Positions 17,044 through 24,739 of a stretch of DNA of 64,000 nucleotides are shown here, in pieces; position 1 is the first letter of the stretch; every line of letters starts with the position of its first letter. The notes under the pieces are model-generated. The model made no database searches and was not told the origin of the DNA. It saw only the letters and a list, made by a program, of their open reading frames with translations. The position numbers were made by a program, and so were the translations under genes. The DNA comes from Psychrobacter immobilis (GTDB taxonomy: Bacteria > Pseudomonadota > Gammaproteobacteria > Pseudomonadales > Moraxellaceae): assembly GCF_904846235.1 (NCBI RefSeq), contig NZ_CAJGZN010000014.1, positions 35,550 through 99,549 of the forward strand, read 5' to 3'.

Positions 17044-17868
17044 ATGACTGAGAATGGCGTATTTTATTATGGTCAAGATAAGATTGATTATGAAGTCGTG
17101 CGTAAAGAAGCAACTTATAAAGAAAAGATAAATAAGCCTGAAAGCGATAAGCTGATTGCTAAAAAGACCAAGCCTCGAAAAGTGGTTATCAAAGTACATC
17201 CTGATCAGCGTGTGGTTGCCACCGCACCTGTCGATGCTACCGATGAGGTGATTTATGATGCGATGATGAAGCGTGCTCGCTGGATATGGCAAAGCCTACA
17301 GGACTTTGCCAAGCAACAAGATCATGTATTGCCCAAGCGCTATGTCAGCGGTGAGACCCAGTTTTATCTAGGCCGTCGTTATGTGTTAAAAGTGATAGCC
17401 GATGCAGAAACTGCCGATGTAACAAACAGCACGGTGAAGCTCAGTCGCGGTAAATTTAACGTGGAATTGTCTCAAAGTGATTCTGAGTTGGACGCTGAAG
17501 AACGAGCTGTCTTAGTTAAACGTCTTATTGATGAATGGTATAAAAACAAAGCCAAGCTTATCTTTATAGAACGCCTAAAGGTGGTATTACCTAAAGCAGC
17601 GTGGATAACTGATACGCCAGCTTTCAGACTGTTAGTTATGAAGAAGCAGTGGGGCAGTTGTTCAGTGAAAGGTAATTTAATCCTCAATCCGCACTTAGTA
17701 AAAGCACCAAAGGAATGCATTGATTATGTAATATTGCATGAGCTATGTCATATAGCTGAGCATAATCATAGCGAGCAATTTTGGCGCTTATTAACGCAAG
17801 TAATGCCGAACTGGAAAGAGGTAAAAGCCCGGCTTGATGAGATGGCTGAGCTTTATTTGAATGAATGA
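17044..17868 (+). CDS. YgjP-like (DUF45) zinc metallopeptidase linked to the RM locus
   Basis: This 274-residue protein has the YgjP/DUF45 fold of zinc metallopeptidases. The metal site is HELCH (H232, E233, H236) followed by H240/H242 and a C-terminal QFWRLLTQVMPNW segment typical of the family. The first 60 residues are Lys-rich and carry no known domain. It begins 28 bases after the hsdR stop on the same strand, so it is probably co-transcribed. DUF45 proteins are often found at the end of type I RM operons, but their substrate is unknown. A terminator follows at 17932. The function is therefore a probable protease of unknown target, with a role in the RM locus inferred from context. Confidence 0.88.
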   Translation: MTENGVFYYGQDKIDYEVVRKEATYKEKINKPESDKLIAKKTKPRKVVIKVHPDQRVVATAPVDATDEVIYDAMMKRARWIWQSLQDFAKQQDHVLPKRYVSGETQFYLGRRYVLKVIADAETADVTNSTVKLSRGKFNVELSQSDSELDAEERAVLVKRLIDEWYKNKAKLIFIERLKVVLPKAAWITDTPAFRLLVMKKQWGSCSVKGNLILNPHLVKAPKECIDYVILHELCHIAEHNHSEQFWRLLTQVMPNWKEVKARLDEMAELYLNE

Positions 17869-17931
17869 GTCATAACACCTTTATCGTAATTAGCATAAAA
17901 GCCACCTTCAAAAAGTAGCTAGCTATCAACT

Positions 17932-17962
17932 AAAATAACCCGCCTGATGCGGGTTATTTTAA
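17932..17962. terminator. Bidirectional terminator between the metallopeptidase and lactonase genes
   Basis: AAAATAACCCGC and GCGGGTTATTTT form a perfect 12-bp stem with a 5-base loop, between the convergent genes ending at 17868 (+) and 17987 (-). It marks the right end of the RM-Pycsar locus. Confidence 0.9.
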
Positions 17963-17986
17963 GTTCAGTTCTGAGAAGCTTTTTAA

Positions 17987-18886
17987 TTATGGCGTACCTG
18001 CATGCCCTACTTCAACCTGTACAGCTAGCATACGTCCTTTAGTTTCTGCCTTACGAGAAGCTTCATCCCAGTCTGGCGCCGCGCACATAAATAATGTCTT
18101 ACCATCATGCCCACCAAGAGTAACCGCAAAGATACCATCAGGTGCAGTATCGATAGTTTCTAAAATTTCACCACCCTCTGCTATGCGTACCGCTCGCTGA
18201 TTTATGGTATCTGCGATCCACACAGCACCCTCGGCATCCAAGGCCAAACCATCAGGTAATATGCTGGCATTTTCTATACGTAGACCCAGATTTGGCTCAT
18301 CACCTAATTCTCCAAAATTAGCAAAGTCACGCTTTTCTCCGAGGCTACCATCTTCTTTGATATCAAATTGCGTAACTTTATTGCCAAATAGCTCGTTAAC
18401 GATTAATGTTTTCTGGTCTGCAGAGATAACCATGCCATTTGGAAATGCCAATCCTTCAGCGACAACCTGTGAGCTTCCATCAGGCTTAACCAATACAAGC
18501 CCTGTGTTTTCATGGTCAGCGCCACCCATCAAATCAAAACCAAAGTTGCCGACATAAGCATTACCATTGACTGAAACCACCATGTCATTGGCATGACCAC
18601 CGCAATGCTCCCAGATATCAGCGTGAACGACCAAGTTACCATCATTTTCTAGTCGCAAGACTTTGCGGTCTTTCATCGATACAACCAGCAGACGCCCATC
18701 AGGCAACCATCCTAAACCGGAAGGTTGATGTTCAACATGGATGATTTTCTCCGCTATTCCTTCATCGTTGACCCGATAAACGCCTTGAGTATAGAAATCG
18801 ACAAACCATAGCGCATTTTGATACCAGCGAGGCCCTTCTAGATAGTGAAAGCCATCAACGGCAACTTCTAATTCATATTTCGACAT
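17987..18886 (-). CDS. SMP-30/gluconolactonase-family protein
   Basis: This is a 299-residue cytoplasmic protein of the SMP-30/gluconolactonase/LRE-like family, a six-bladed beta-propeller that hydrolyses sugar lactones using one divalent metal. Family features are EGPRWYQNALWFVD at the N-terminus, SGLGWLPDGRLLVV, GGHANDMVV, FPNGM and LPDGLALDAEGAVWIAD. The ATG at 18886 has AGGA at 8 bases; an upstream in-frame ATG at 18892 lies too close to that site. It follows the alcohol dehydrogenase gene by 49 bases on the same strand, so the two are probably one operon. The true substrate is unknown; an aldonolactone or other lactone is likely. Confidence 0.88.
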   Translation of the reverse strand: MSKYELEVAVDGFHYLEGPRWYQNALWFVDFYTQGVYRVNDEGIAEKIIHVEHQPSGLGWLPDGRLLVVSMKDRKVLRLENDGNLVVHADIWEHCGGHANDMVVSVNGNAYVGNFGFDLMGGADHENTGLVLVKPDGSSQVVAEGLAFPNGMVISADQKTLIVNELFGNKVTQFDIKEDGSLGEKRDFANFGELGDEPNLGLRIENASILPDGLALDAEGAVWIADTINQRAVRIAEGGEILETIDTAPDGIFAVTLGGHDGKTLFMCAAPDWDEASRKAETKGRMLAVQVEVGHAGTP

Positions 18887-18935
18887 AACCATCTTCCTTG
18901 ATTGATAGACAAAATTATTTAAAAAGTATTTCTTA

Positions 18936-20099
18936 TCAGGCTATTTCTTCATATATTGCAGTGACTTCCTCTAAATTCATATCTTTGGGATTGGTGGCAA
19001 TTAGTCGCGCATAGGTATTGATAACTATGTCGGCTAGAGCAGGAATATCGTTCTTTGTAATATCTAGTTCACTTAAACGGTATTTGAGACCACTGTTTTC
19101 CAAAAATATTTTTAGTTGACTAATAAATGAAGTCGCTGCGTCTAAATCTGTCATTCCAGCTGTTTGAGTAGGCATGACAGCACGAGCAAGCTCTGCGTAT
19201 AGAGGAGCAGCTTCTGATAAGTTAAATGTAAAAACACCGCACATGACGAGTGCATTAGCATGTCCATGTGGAATGTGGAAGTTAATACTAAGCGGGTAGG
19301 AGAGCCCGTGAACAGCGGCTACAGAGGCATTGACGAAGGCGATGCCTGCTAACGTAGAACCTAACAGCATATCGGCACGAGCATCAATATCGTCACCTTG
19401 GTTTAACACTTTTTCAAAATTATTCCAAAGCATTTGTAAGCCTTTTAGGGCTAATGCATCTGAAATAGGATTCTTTTTAGTACGACTCGTGTAGGCTTCA
19501 ATACAATGCACCATAGCATCAAGCGCGGTTGCTGCAGTGATATGACGAGGTAATTTTAGTGTCAGTGTTGCATCTAAAATGGCGACATCAGGTAGAATTT
19601 TAGGAGTATAAATAGCCTTTTTACTGCCATCCTTTGCGGTAATCACGGAGACAAAAGTGGACTCTGCACCTGTACCTGCAGTAGTCGGTATTGCAAATAG
19701 CGGCAGTTTTTTGAAACCGCTAATATCTTTATCCAAAATATCATTAACGGACTGAAAGTCGTTTGGATATAGGGCGACAATCTTTGCTGTATCAATAGAG
19801 CTGCCGCCTCCTAAGCCAATGATCAAGTCACATTTATTGTCTCTTGCAAGTCCAATAGCGCTTTCAACAATTTCAATGGGCGGGTCTGCAACGACACTGT
19901 CGAACACAACGACATTAACACCGGCTTCCTGTAAGGATTGCTGGGCGATATTGACATAGCCTAGTTCGGAGATTCCAGCATCTGTAATGATTATAGCTGA
20001 GGTGGCAGAATATTGTTTTGCTAAAACCCCTAGCTTTTGGCGCATGCTGTCAGCTTCGCTGACAATATGACCATTAGTATAAAATTCAATCCCTGTCAT
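18936..20099 (-). CDS. Iron-containing alcohol dehydrogenase
   Basis: This is a 387-residue group III (Fe-ADH) NAD(P)-dependent dehydrogenase. It has the cofactor-binding GLGGGSSIDTAK, the metal-site segments ALDAMVHCIEAYTS and INFHIPHGHANALVM with the His ligands, and the AIPTTAGTGAES loop. The start is placed at the ATG at 20099 (MTGIEFYTNG), preceded by AGGAAG 6 bases upstream; the open frame extends 32 codons further but that part has no family match. It heads a probable two-gene operon with the lactonase and is divergent from a TRAP solute-binding protein gene. Together they suggest uptake and oxidation of a small hydroxy compound. The substrate cannot be deduced. Confidence 0.9.
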   Translation of the reverse strand: MTGIEFYTNGHIVSEADSMRQKLGVLAKQYSATSAIIITDAGISELGYVNIAQQSLQEAGVNVVVFDSVVADPPIEIVESAIGLARDNKCDLIIGLGGGSSIDTAKIVALYPNDFQSVNDILDKDISGFKKLPLFAIPTTAGTGAESTFVSVITAKDGSKKAIYTPKILPDVAILDATLTLKLPRHITAATALDAMVHCIEAYTSRTKKNPISDALALKGLQMLWNNFEKVLNQGDDIDARADMLLGSTLAGIAFVNASVAAVHGLSYPLSINFHIPHGHANALVMCGVFTFNLSEAAPLYAELARAVMPTQTAGMTDLDAATSFISQLKIFLENSGLKYRLSELDITKNDIPALADIVINTYARLIATNPKDMNLEEVTAIYEEIA

Positions 20100-20591
20100 T
20101 CTGTTCTTCCTTGTATATATATACTCACTTGTTGAGATCGAACGATGCAAAAGTAAGAGTGCTTTTATATCGATTAGACTCTTATAAGGCGTCAATGCTT
20201 TTCAAGAGTATTAGGTAACTACTTATCTTATTAACATTTTTACTTTCAATACATTTTTACAAAATCATTGCGGACAGTGGGTTGCAAAAACAGCGTATTA
20301 AAAGGGTCTGGATACCAGAAAAGTAAGCAATATCTGAATTTACTAGCATGCTTAACTAGCCGATGTTTGTAAGGTATTACATTATCATAAACATTAGAGA
20401 ATAGTCATTAAATGATTTGACAGCTATCACTTTAGTTGCTAATTTCAGATGAGTGTTCAGTTGTACGTTAAGTATATATTGACCTAATTATTTATAACCA
20501 CTAATAATGGTGTATTTAACTTACCTGTCAAATACTATAAAAACATAAGTTAAATTAATGAACTTATGACTACTATCAAAAGGAATTGATA
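20100..20591. other. Divergent promoter region between adh and the TRAP binding protein
   Basis: This 490-base AT-rich spacer lies between two divergent genes and must hold both promoters. I see no open frame with a ribosome site and no clear hairpin. No regulator gene is adjacent. Confidence 0.5.
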
Positions 20592-21638
20592 ATGAAATTA
20601 GCACCCATTTTTCCGATAAGTGTGCTAGCCGCGATGAGCCTTTTAGGTTGTTCAAACCAATCTAGTAATGGTGCGACTTCTTCAGAAGAGACCACTGTTT
20701 TACGTTTCTCACATTTCTATCCTGCAACATCTGATATTAATAAAGAGATTTTTGAACCTTGGGCAAAGAAAGTCGAAGCTGATTCGGGCGGGCGTCTTAA
20801 AGTTGAGGTATATCCTTCGGCCACTATTAGTAAAGCGGATACAGCTTATGAGTCTGCTGTAAAAGGAACCATTGATATTGGCTCACAAGTACAAGGTTAT
20901 ACAAGTGGTCGATTCCCACTATCTCAGATTGCAGAGCTTCCAGGGTTATCTAACTCATCAACACAAACAGGCTGTATGCTGCAAACCTTGTATGACAATG
21001 GTACGATTGCTGAAGAGTATAAAGATTCACACTTGCTCTTTATGTTTGCCACAGGACCCGGAACCTTGCACAGTACTAACAAATTGATCAGAACTCCTGA
21101 GGATATGAGAGGTATGCGTATTCGTCGGCCTTCAGCAGTTGCAGGTGATATTATCGAGAGTATGGGAGCTTCTCCTGTGGGGCTACCTGCCAATGATATA
21201 TATACTTCTTTACAGCGTGGTGTAGTTGATGGATTAAGCTTTCCATGGGAAGCTATGGAGACTTTCAAACTAAATGAGTTGACGAAGTATCATACTAATA
21301 TGCCATTTTATAGTTCTGCTTTAATGGTAACTATGAATAAAGATAAGTATGAAGGTCTGCCAGAGGACTTGAAACAAGTTATTGATGACAATTCAGGTAT
21401 GGCGCTTAGCAAGAAAGTAGGGGCCATGTGGGATAAGACTTATTCAACGCAGCTACAAGCAGCTATCGATCAGGGAGACGAAGTTATCGATATCCTAGAT
21501 CCACTCAATGACCCAGATTGGAAAGGTCCACTTGAAAAAGGTACAAAGAAATATCTTGATGATGTGGAGTCTTTAGGACTAGATGCTTACGGGGTCTATG
21601 ATAAGGCTAAAGAAGCTAGCGTAGTCTGTAAGGTGTAA
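20592..21638 (+). CDS. TRAP transporter solute-binding lipoprotein, DctP family
   Basis: This is a 348-residue periplasmic binding protein of a TRAP transporter. A signal peptide with lipobox LLGC (Cys20) shows it is a lipoprotein, which is less usual than the soluble form. The mature part has the DctP pattern: LRFSHFYPA, TAYESAVKGTIDIG, MRGMRIRRP (the Arg-containing carboxylate-binding segment), LPANDIYTSLQRGVVDG and LSFPWEAM. The ATG at 20592 has AAGGA 7 bases upstream; the TTG at 20586 overlaps it. No dctQ or dctM membrane genes are present in the window, so it is an orphan here and must use a transporter encoded elsewhere. A terminator follows at 21675. Confidence 0.9.
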   Translation: MKLAPIFPISVLAAMSLLGCSNQSSNGATSSEETTVLRFSHFYPATSDINKEIFEPWAKKVEADSGGRLKVEVYPSATISKADTAYESAVKGTIDIGSQVQGYTSGRFPLSQIAELPGLSNSSTQTGCMLQTLYDNGTIAEEYKDSHLLFMFATGPGTLHSTNKLIRTPEDMRGMRIRRPSAVAGDIIESMGASPVGLPANDIYTSLQRGVVDGLSFPWEAMETFKLNELTKYHTNMPFYSSALMVTMNKDKYEGLPEDLKQVIDDNSGMALSKKVGAMWDKTYSTQLQAAIDQGDEVIDILDPLNDPDWKGPLEKGTKKYLDDVESLGLDAYGVYDKAKEASVVCKV

Positions 21639-21674
21639 TCTTATAAAAATTTTAGCTAAAATATAGCTAAACTG

Positions 21675-21707
21675 AAAAAGCCTCAACTTTAAGCTGAGGC
21701 TTTTTTT
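21675..21707. terminator. Bidirectional terminator after the TRAP binding protein
   Basis: AAAAAGCCTCA and TGAGGCTTTTT make an 11-bp perfect stem followed by a T-run. It lies between convergent genes (21638 + and 21736 -) and marks the left limit of the integrase module. Confidence 0.9.
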
Positions 21708-21735
21708 GTTTTTCTGATTATAACTATTTCAAGAT

Positions 21736-22056
21736 TTACTTACCTAGGACAAGCTGTCCACCAGAAAAGCTAATACACCCCTCACAAAACCAAGAATTAA
21801 ATCTCCTTGCATAAGGTACATCTGCTGGGACATCTAATTGATAGGGACGACCACAGTACTCACAGTGTACGTCATCTAAATAAACCTGACATTTTGCAAG
21901 TGTAGCAAATAAAACATCAGTCTCCGTGTTGTGGTCATAACAAAGCAGTTCTAAATGCGCTATATAATCACTGGGCGACGCATAGGACCAATACTCATAG
22001 CACAGACGCTTTGCTGTATCCTCCAGAGCTGAATCAAAGACGAAGTTCATGCTCAT
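21736..22056 (-). CDS. Small zinc-ribbon-like protein of the integrase module
   Basis: This is a 106-residue hypothetical protein with two CxxC pairs, CEYCG near residue 65 and CEGC near residue 91, arranged as a likely treble-clef or zinc-ribbon knuckle. The N-terminal half is acidic and probably helical. The ATG at 22056 is preceded by AGGAGG about 5 bases upstream, so I reject the longer frame. It is the last gene of a minus-strand run xis-int-orf-orf, starting 10 bases after its neighbour. I do not recognise the family; the context suggests an accessory gene of a small integrative element. Confidence 0.7.
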   Translation of the reverse strand: MSMNFVFDSALEDTAKRLCYEYWSYASPSDYIAHLELLCYDHNTETDVLFATLAKCQVYLDDVHCEYCGRPYQLDVPADVPYARRFNSWFCEGCISFSGGQLVLGK

Positions 22057-22066
22057 AATACCCTCC

Positions 22067-22357
22067 TTAGTATCCATAACCAGTTTGAGGTAGAAGCTCG
22101 TAGAGCTCACTCTGTAGCTGACTACACATATCATCAAAGACATAGTCGAGATTAGTTTCTAAGCGCTTCTGTACCCATATGCGCAGCGCCGTATGATTAT
22201 CAAAGCAACTATCAATACTTAGGAACCTAGCCAAACCAGTACCTGACTGAATACAGAGCTCACAAATGAGGTAGTTAGCAATATTATCTGCGCCATTACT
22301 GACATAGCCACTAGATTTAAACGTCGCATGCAATTTATCGTAATCAATCATTTTCAT
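22067..22357 (-). CDS. Small hypothetical protein of the integrase module
   Basis: This is a 96-residue protein with no recognised domain. Its ATG overlaps the integrase stop codon (ATGA, bases 22354-22357), so it is translationally coupled to int. A second ATG two codons later is also possible. The composition is slightly acidic with scattered Cys residues. Tight packing with int and the zinc-ribbon gene indicates one transcription unit. The function is unknown. Confidence 0.65.
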   Translation of the reverse strand: MKMIDYDKLHATFKSSGYVSNGADNIANYLICELCIQSGTGLARFLSIDSCFDNHTALRIWVQKRLETNLDYVFDDMCSQLQSELYELLPQTGYGY

Positions 22358-23550
22358 TGTGACGTCTCCTTGTCAGTAGATACCTGAGCAATCTGACTGC
22401 GATTGACCAATGCTTCAAATGCACTACCATCTTGCCTAGTCATGTTCGGTACGTAGCGACTATAAGTATTAAACAGCATCTTAGTCGTAGCGTGCCCCAT
22501 TTGACTGGCAATCCACTCAGGACTTTCGCCAGCAGCTAACCATAGCGTTGCTGCGGTATGACGAGTCTGATAAGCATTACGCTTTTTGAGACCCAAAATC
22601 TTAAGAGTAGGGTGCCAAACACGTTTATTTACGTTGTTATAATCAAGTGGTTCACCTGTATGTGCGCAAAACACATAATCAGATCGCTTATAAGTGATGG
22701 TCTGCTGTTCCTTCAGAGCATCGTAGACCCAAGGTGACATTTGAATCGCACGGTAAGACTCTTGAGTCTTAGGAGGAACAATTTTGCCTTTGACATAAGC
22801 TTGTTTGATCACAATCTCACGTCGATTAAAGTCAATGTTCTCCCAAGTCAATCCATCAATTTCACTCGTACGCATACCTGTGAAAAAACGTACCAGATAA
22901 TAATTGCGATAGTCTGCTCTCACCCCATTAATAAACGTCCAAACCTCACTTAGTGTGAATGGTTGGATATCCGTTTTGGGCTGTTTGAGCGCATTGATAT
23001 CGTAATAAGGATTATCAAATTTATAGCGTTTAGCTGCTTCTTTTAGTATCATACCCAAAGGTACCATGATCGAATTGATGCGTGCCGCTGACAGATGTTT
23101 GTTAGCTTTTCCGTAAGTCACTTTGGCGAGGGATGAACGGAAGGCTAATACATCTGTCTTTTTTATGAGATGAATGGGCTTAGTCCCAAACTTAGCAATC
23201 AAGTACATATCAATAATCTCCTTTATTTTACGCTTGTAAGTATCACGCCATTCAATTTCTTTTTCAGAAAACCATAATTTTGCAAACTGTTCAAAAGAAG
23301 GCGTATCGGTACTAATGCATTCCTTTCGGTCGTTTAACGCTACCATCTGTGCCGCTTTATCACTTTTTGGAAAGTACTTAGCGTAGTTGAACAGTCCTAA
23401 GATGATTTCTGCTTCCATCTTCTCAATCACTTTTTCAAGCTTCTTGCGATTCGCTGGTGTGTCTGTCAGGTTTGTCGTCTCCCGACAGCGTATACCCATA
23501 TAGTAAAAATCTACAACAAGCTTGCCGTATCTACTTCTGATACTAGCCAT
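22354..23550 (-). CDS. int: Phage-type tyrosine integrase
   Basis: This is a 398-residue site-specific recombinase of the lambda-integrase type. The N-terminus (MASIRSRYGKLVVDFYY...GIRCRETTNL) is the arm-DNA-binding DUF3596-like domain. A core-binding SAM-like domain (about 85-180) and the catalytic domain follow. Catalytic residues are visible in GMRTSEIDGL (Arg), PKTQESYRAI (Lys), RHTAATLW (preceded by YQT, an H-less variant of HxxR reading YQTRH), MGHATTKM (His) and NTYSRYV (Tyr). It sits about 0.8 kb from the 3' end of tRNA-Val(GAC), the classic position for such an integrase, and is co-oriented with an excisionase-like gene 11 bases upstream. Confidence 0.93.
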   Translation of the reverse strand: MASIRSRYGKLVVDFYYMGIRCRETTNLTDTPANRKKLEKVIEKMEAEIILGLFNYAKYFPKSDKAAQMVALNDRKECISTDTPSFEQFAKLWFSEKEIEWRDTYKRKIKEIIDMYLIAKFGTKPIHLIKKTDVLAFRSSLAKVTYGKANKHLSAARINSIMVPLGMILKEAAKRYKFDNPYYDINALKQPKTDIQPFTLSEVWTFINGVRADYRNYYLVRFFTGMRTSEIDGLTWENIDFNRREIVIKQAYVKGKIVPPKTQESYRAIQMSPWVYDALKEQQTITYKRSDYVFCAHTGEPLDYNNVNKRVWHPTLKILGLKKRNAYQTRHTAATLWLAAGESPEWIASQMGHATTKMLFNTYSRYVPNMTRQDGSAFEALVNRSQIAQVSTDKETSQ

Positions 23551-23561
23551 TCTATTTCTCC

Positions 23562-23777
23562 TTATTGAAGTGCCATGGCATTGACGCTACCGGCGATACC
23601 AGTGCGCATATCCTTTTCAATTTCTTCCCAAATGTACAAAATCTTACGACCACCAAATGGACGTATGTAATGAATACCCTCGATAAGCACACTATCCTTG
23701 AGCTCATTACGGATAGTACGAGGGTTGTATTTGATGAGCTCAGAAAGCTCTTGGGTAGTTAGGTAGGTATGTGACAT
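23562..23777 (-). CDS. Excisionase-like HTH protein
   Basis: This is a 71-residue DNA-binding protein with a winged-HTH pattern typical of small phage excisionases and AlpA-like regulators (LTTQELSELIKYNPRTIRNEL, then an IRPFGGRKILYIWEEIEK wing). The gene lies immediately upstream of int on the same strand, the usual xis-int arrangement. It would bias the integrase toward excision. The promoter lies in the operator-rich gap shared with the divergent Cro-like gene. Confidence 0.75.
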   Translation of the reverse strand: MSHTYLTTQELSELIKYNPRTIRNELKDSVLIEGIHYIRPFGGRKILYIWEEIEKDMRTGIAGSVNAMALQ

Positions 23778-23801
23778 AATATGTTCCTTATATAAAGTTT
23801 A

Positions 23802-23858
23802 ACCATAATGGTACTTTTAAATACCATAGTTGTAATTTACCATAAATTTATAACTATG
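23802..23858. promoter_or_regulatory. Operator-like inverted repeats between xis and the Cro-like gene
   Basis: CATAGTTGTAA (23825-23835) and TTATAACTATG (23848-23858) are inverted with one mismatch over 11 bases. The short palindrome ACCATAATGGT is at 23802-23812, and ACCAT recurs at 23824 and 23839. The cluster lies between divergent genes and fits a binding region for the Cro-like repressor. Confidence 0.5.
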
Positions 23859-23894
23859 CAAGTACTTTTTATAATTATAATTGGAGTTTATAGA

Positions 23895-24122
23895 ATGATA
23901 GTTAACCATCTCCCAACTTTGTTAGCTGAAAGAAGGCTAAAAGTAGCGGATGCCGTACGAGCAACAGGGGTAAGCAAGACGACATTACATAAGATATATA
24001 ATGATCAATCATCTAGAATTGATTTTGATACTATAGATAAGCTTTGTGAGTATTTAGAAGTAGAGGTAGGGGATATTTTTGAATATGTAAAAGAGGATAA
24101 AGAGAAAAATACTCAGAAATAG
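23895..24122 (+). CDS. Cro/C1-type HTH regulator (XRE family)
   Basis: This is a 75-residue protein consisting of one helix-turn-helix domain of the Cro/CI class: LLAERRLKVADAVRATGVSKTTLHKIYND, then an IDKLCEYLEVEVGDIFEY helix pair and a short Lys/Glu-rich tail. I start at the ATG at 23895 because GGAG is 8 bases upstream; the preceding 29 codons are hydrophobic and unlikely to be translated. It is divergent from xis-int and is the likely repressor of the module. The same family includes toxin-antitoxin antitoxins, but no toxin partner is present. Confidence 0.85.
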   Translation: MIVNHLPTLLAERRLKVADAVRATGVSKTTLHKIYNDQSSRIDFDTIDKLCEYLEVEVGDIFEYVKEDKEKNTQK

Positions 24123-24188
24123 GTTTTAGCTTACAGTTTAAAGTAGAGGTCAAAAAGAGAGTTTTAATTTTAATGGTTTTTAAGGGTC

Positions 24189-24222
24189 GGTCACGTTTTG
24201 GTCACCATTTGGTCACCGTCAC
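24189..24222. repeat. GGTCAC direct repeats with 11-bp period
   Basis: GGTCAC occurs at 24189-24194, 24200-24205 and 24211-24216, each 11 bp apart, followed by CGTCAC at 24217-24222. The one-helical-turn spacing between the module's repressor gene and the tRNA 3' end suggests arm-type sites bound by the integrase or excisionase on one DNA face. Confidence 0.6.
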
Positions 24223-24311
24223 TTTTTTAAATGATTTAAATCTGATTGTATAATCATGGCTATGAGTCGATATAAGCAAGTATTTTCCGCTACAGCCCAT
24301 ATTTCACGGAC

Positions 24312-24345
24312 AAAAAAAAACCCCAATCTTAAGATTGGGGCTTTT
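24312..24345 (-). terminator. Terminator of tRNA-Val
   Basis: CCCCAATCTT/AAGATTGGGG is a perfect 10-bp palindrome flanked by a 9-base A run on the low-coordinate side, giving a T run on the minus strand just after the tRNA 3' end. Confidence 0.85.
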
Positions 24346-24351
24346 CGAATC

Positions 24352-24428
<77 letters not shown>

Positions 24429-24441
24429 ATTTAGGTTGAGC

Positions 24442-24469
24442 ATTTTAGCAAGTTTCTCAGACTTTGCAA
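24442..24469 (-). promoter_or_regulatory. Sigma70-type promoter of tRNA-Val
   Basis: On the minus strand TTGCAA (24469-24464) and TAAAAT (24447-24442) are separated by 16 bases, and the -10 box ends 13 bases before the tRNA 5' end. Confidence 0.65.
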
Positions 24470-24739
24470 GTCTTTTTTAGCATAAAACTCTTTTATTATC
24501 ATAATATTTGGTATTCAGCATTATATTAGTGATTAAAAAGTGTTTTTGTATAATTTAACTAAATATTAAATTTAGTAAGTTTAGTTTTTATTGTTAATAA
24601 AAGTGGTGATGCTAATGATTAGACCCTTATAACTGGTATGATGTCTTTCTAAATAATGCGATCATCATGATGATAATGACTTAAAGTTAATCATGCTTAG
24701 TAAACGTTAAACAAATATTAAAAACAGTTGGAGAATAAC

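Noticed and set aside
20395..20412. GAATAGTCATTA as a distant third copy of the recombinase-element end
   Set aside because: It shares only a 7-base core with the motif and lacks the associated upstream block.
24317..24340. Palindrome next to tRNA-Val as attachment core
   Set aside because: The A run on one side and the perfect stem fit a tRNA terminator better.
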